Source: Chloroflexota bacterium (GTDB lineage: Bacteria; Chloroflexota; Ktedonobacteria; Ktedonobacterales; Ktedonobacteraceae). From it: a stretch of DNA of 17,209 nt. Where the stretch lies: NCBI GenBank assembly GCA_005879655.1, contig VBJK01000228.1:1834-19042 (forward strand). Reading direction: 5' to 3'. Below the pieces are notes generated by a model. It was not told the DNA's origin, did not search any database, and was given only the letters and a program-made list of their open reading frames with translations. A program made the translations under genes and the position numbers. Positions 14,762 through 17,209 of the stretch are shown piece by piece (the stretch's first letter is position 1; each line of letters begins with the position of its first letter).

Positions 14762-17014
14762 TTGGAACGTATCAAGCAAGCTCTGAAACAATATTTCGGG
14801 TATGATGCCTTTCTACCCGGTCAAGCTGAGATTATCGAGCAGATCGTCGCTGGACGGGATGCCTTTGCCTTGATGCCAACCGGCGGTGGCAAATCGCTCA
14901 TCTATCAACTCTCAGCTCTGCTCCTACCAGGAGTCGCAGTCGTCATTTCGCCGCTGATCGCACTGATGCAGGATCAGGTAGATCGGCTGCAAGCAAACGG
15001 CATCGCGGCCACCTTTATCAATAGCTCGCTGAGCAATGAAGCGCGTTCTCAGCGCGAACGGGATGCCCTACATGGCAAACTGAAGCTTTTGTACGTTGCA
15101 CCTGAACGCTTACTCACCGCTAATTTTCTCGCTCTACTCGATGAAATTCATAGTCGTATCGGCTTGTCATTGCTAGCCGTTGATGAGGCCCATTGTGTCA
15201 GCGAATGGGGACACGACTTTCGACCAGAATATCGCCGTCTGGGACATCTGCGCGAACGCTATGCTGGTGTACCGACGATTGGGCTGACCGCTACAGCCAC
15301 AGGACGAGTACAAGAAGATATTCTCACAGAACTGCGGCTACACGACCCATTTATCTACATTGCTAGTTTCAATCGTCCCAATCTTCATTACGAAGTACGC
15401 CAAAAGCAACAGGGATCGTACAAAGAACTATTGCAATTTTTACGCGAGCTAGCAGGTGCTCCAGCTATTATCTATTGTCAAAGCCGTCGTACCGTTGATA
15501 TGCTCAGTGATGCGCTCATGCGTGATAACATCCGTGCATTACCATATCATGCGGGCCTGACAAATGATCAGCGTACGGAAAATCAGGCCAGCTTTATTCG
15601 GGATGACGTATCAGTGCTGGTGGCGACTGTCGCCTTTGGCATGGGCATTGCCAAGCCCGATATCCGCGCCGTCATCCACTACGACATGCCCAAGAGCCTG
15701 GAAGGATACTACCAGGAGACGGGACGGGCAGGCCGTGATGGTCTAGCCGCTCAGTGTCTGTTCTTCTTTCAACGTGGGGATCGCGTCAAGCTGGAATTTA
15801 TCCTGAACGAGAAGGAAAGCGACGAGGAATGGCTGATTGCCAAACAACAAATGCAGCAAGTCATCGCCTATGCGGACAGTACGAACTGTCGCCGTCGCTT
15901 CTTGCTTGCATATTTTGGTGAAACGCTAGATAGTGAGCAATGCGGTAGCTGCGACAATTGTTTGCATCCCATTACAGAATTTGAAGATCGCACAATAGAC
16001 GCACAAAAGTTTCTATCCTGTGTCTCAAGAACACAACAACGCTTCGGTATGCGCCATATTATCGATATACTGCGCGGCGCAAATACCAAACGCATTCGTG
16101 AACTTAACCATGACCAGCTCTCGACCTATGGTATTGGCAGAGACCTCAGCATCGAAGAATGGCAACGCCTTGCACGGGCCTTACTGCAACAAGAACTGAT
16201 GAGCGAGTCGCAAGACCAGTATCCGGTCCTCAAGCTCAACCGTCTTTCAGTGGAGATACTGCGTAAGCAGCGCAACGTTGAGATACCTGCCGTCCCCAAA
16301 CCAGCAAAGAAGGTAAGTGAGGTTGAGCCTGTTGCTGTCTCCTCTGAGCCATCTGCAACGCCTTCCAAGACTATACAGGCGCTATCAGCGGACGAAATGG
16401 GTCTGTTCCAGCACCTGCGGGTCGTACGCAAGCAGATAGCCGATGCTCAGCGTGTGCCGCCATACGTTGTATTCCCTGATAATAGCTTGCACGCTATGGC
16501 GCAGTGGCGTCCGCAAAGCGAGGTGTTATTTGCCCGCTTGCCAGGCGTCGGTAGCCGTAAGTTCGAGGCATACTTTACCCCTTTCACACAGGCGATTCGC
16601 GATTACTGTATAGAGCATGGTCTAGACATGGAATTAGCTCCGCCGGAGGAGGAAGAAAAACCAGCAAAGGAGTCGCGCAAGAAAGAGCAACCTGCGCTAC
16701 CTCCTACGCCCCCAGCACCACCTACACGCCGCGTGACGCTTGATTTGTACAACGAGGGGCATAGCATTGAGGAGATTGCGACTACAAGAAATCTCAAGAC
16801 ACGTACGATCCTGGGTCATTTAGCAGATTTGTTTGAGCAGGGCGAAAACGTCAATCTTGAGCAGCTCATTGCGCCTGAGCGTCAGGCTGTGATTGTGCAA
16901 GCGTGGCAGAAGGTTGGTGGGGAGTTGCTGAAGCCTGTGAAGGATTTTTTGGGTGAGGAGTATGGTTATGAGGAGATTCGGGTGGTGAAGGCGATTATGC
17001 GGCGTGCGCGTTGA
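14762..17014 (+). CDS. recQ: RecQ family ATP-dependent DNA helicase
   Basis: A complete 750-residue RecQ, a 3'-5' superfamily 2 helicase for recombination and fork repair. The start is TTG 14762 with GAGGAAG about 9 nt ahead, just after the repeat cluster; MERIKQALKQYFGYDAFLPG is a normal RecQ beginning. Motif I is MPTGGGKS (K44), DEAH at 141-144 (VDEAHCVSEWGHDFRP), then LTATAT, and motif VI TGRAGRDG. The zinc site is C376-X17-C394-X2-C397-X2-C400. A winged-helix RQC region follows. A charged proline/alanine/valine linker (about 505-535) leads to an HRDC domain (about 540-616). A second acidic, proline-rich linker leads to a C-terminal HTH_40-like domain (about 657-750), as in several Gram-positive RecQs. 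No own promoter was seen, so it may be read through from comM. Confidence 0.95.
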   Translation: MERIKQALKQYFGYDAFLPGQAEIIEQIVAGRDAFALMPTGGGKSLIYQLSALLLPGVAVVISPLIALMQDQVDRLQANGIAATFINSSLSNEARSQRERDALHGKLKLLYVAPERLLTANFLALLDEIHSRIGLSLLAVDEAHCVSEWGHDFRPEYRRLGHLRERYAGVPTIGLTATATGRVQEDILTELRLHDPFIYIASFNRPNLHYEVRQKQQGSYKELLQFLRELAGAPAIIYCQSRRTVDMLSDALMRDNIRALPYHAGLTNDQRTENQASFIRDDVSVLVATVAFGMGIAKPDIRAVIHYDMPKSLEGYYQETGRAGRDGLAAQCLFFFQRGDRVKLEFILNEKESDEEWLIAKQQMQQVIAYADSTNCRRRFLLAYFGETLDSEQCGSCDNCLHPITEFEDRTIDAQKFLSCVSRTQQRFGMRHIIDILRGANTKRIRELNHDQLSTYGIGRDLSIEEWQRLARALLQQELMSESQDQYPVLKLNRLSVEILRKQRNVEIPAVPKPAKKVSEVEPVAVSSEPSATPSKTIQALSADEMGLFQHLRVVRKQIADAQRVPPYVVFPDNSLHAMAQWRPQSEVLFARLPGVGSRKFEAYFTPFTQAIRDYCIEHGLDMELAPPEEEEKPAKESRKKEQPALPPTPPAPPTRRVTLDLYNEGHSIEEIATTRNLKTRTILGHLADLFEQGENVNLEQLIAPERQAVIVQAWQKVGGELLKPVKDFLGEEYGYEEIRVVKAIMRRAR

Positions 17015-17067
17015 TAATAGAAGAAGTTGCTTATGCGCTACATTCGATGCTAGTACAATTGGTCTAT

Positions 17068-17095
17068 TTGCGTTTGCGATAGCATGGTATATACT
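17068..17095 (+). promoter_or_regulatory. Candidate promoter for the right-edge gene
   Basis: TTGCGT (17068-17073), 16 bp, TATACT (17090-17095, 5/6), about 65 bp upstream of the start codon at 17159. Called by eye in the 144-bp gap after recQ. Confidence 0.45.
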
Positions 17096-17158
17096 ATAGA
17101 TAATGACGGACAGCATTCTCACAAACAGAGCCATTCTTGGAGAAAGAAGGCGTAAACT

Positions 17159-17209
17159 ATGGCCATGATGATTTTAGATCAAGATAAATATAAGTCTGCA
17201 TTCCTGTAC
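17159..17209 (+). CDS. Start of an unidentified gene, 3' partial
   Basis: ATG 17159 has AGAAGG 8 nt upstream and opens a frame that stays open for all 17 codons to the window edge (MAMMILDQDKYKSAFLY). A methionine at codon 3 or 4 could be the real start. The fragment is too short to assign a family. Confidence 0.55.
   Translation, partial: MAMMILDQDKYKSAFLY

Noticed and set aside
14342..14791. Minus-strand open frame of 149 codons across the comM end and the repeat cluster
   Set aside because: Its sequence is comM antisense plus the translated repeat (KHKGLP...); translated repeats of this kind are a common source of false gene calls.

Overview
The window reads as chromosomal DNA of a Chloroflexota bacterium, most likely a Ktedonobacter-like member of the Ktedonobacteria. 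This is an inference: the pointers are the GAF-type regulator with a small N-terminal HTH, the mycobacterial CysA-like sulfurtransferases, a DUF2795 protein, many short hairpin-rich repeats, and single-gene transcription units in mixed orientation. No rRNA, tRNA, CRISPR array or complete insertion sequence was seen.

Layout. 1-1956 is a RecD2-type helicase cut by the left edge. 2136-3017 is a sulfurtransferase with an altered active-site loop. It converges on a two-gene minus-strand unit, an HTH-GAF regulator (3938-4990) followed by a SAM-dependent methyltransferase (3032-3898). A 25-bp perfect inverted repeat made of two operator-like dyads (5138-5204) separates that unit from a divergent single-domain response regulator (5260-5655). 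Next on the minus strand are a flavin reductase (5764-6351) and a DinB-family protein (6729-7286), with a 153-bp MITE-like fold-back element between them (6508-6660). Upstream of the DinB gene, a 58-codon minus-strand gene is split by a roughly 112-bp hairpin-rich insert flanked by a 7-bp target duplication.

7622-10212 is an iron/cobalamin-type ABC importer segment. A strong promoter leads into a FecCD/BtuC permease whose 3' end carries an apparent 53-nt deletion and frameshift. It overlaps an ATPase with a C-terminal extension of about 190 residues. 10384-11235 is a second sulfurtransferase with the canonical CRIGERS loop, ended by a clear terminator shared with a convergent DUF2795 gene (11330-11530). 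An MFS exporter (11712-13010) follows. Then come a ComM/YifB AAA ATPase with a short in-frame deletion (13113-14600), a three-copy repeat cluster (14614-14744) and a full RecQ helicase (14762-17014). A new gene starts at 17159 and runs off the right edge.

How the parts fit. RecD2, ComM and RecQ are DNA-processing proteins; ComM and RecQ may be read through as one unit. The two sulfurtransferases are paralogues with different active-site loops. The most distinctive signals are at the DNA level: the twin dyad over the response-regulator promoter, the fold-back element, the insertion with its target duplication, and two genes with small deletions (permease and comM). No complete new multi-gene system was recognised.
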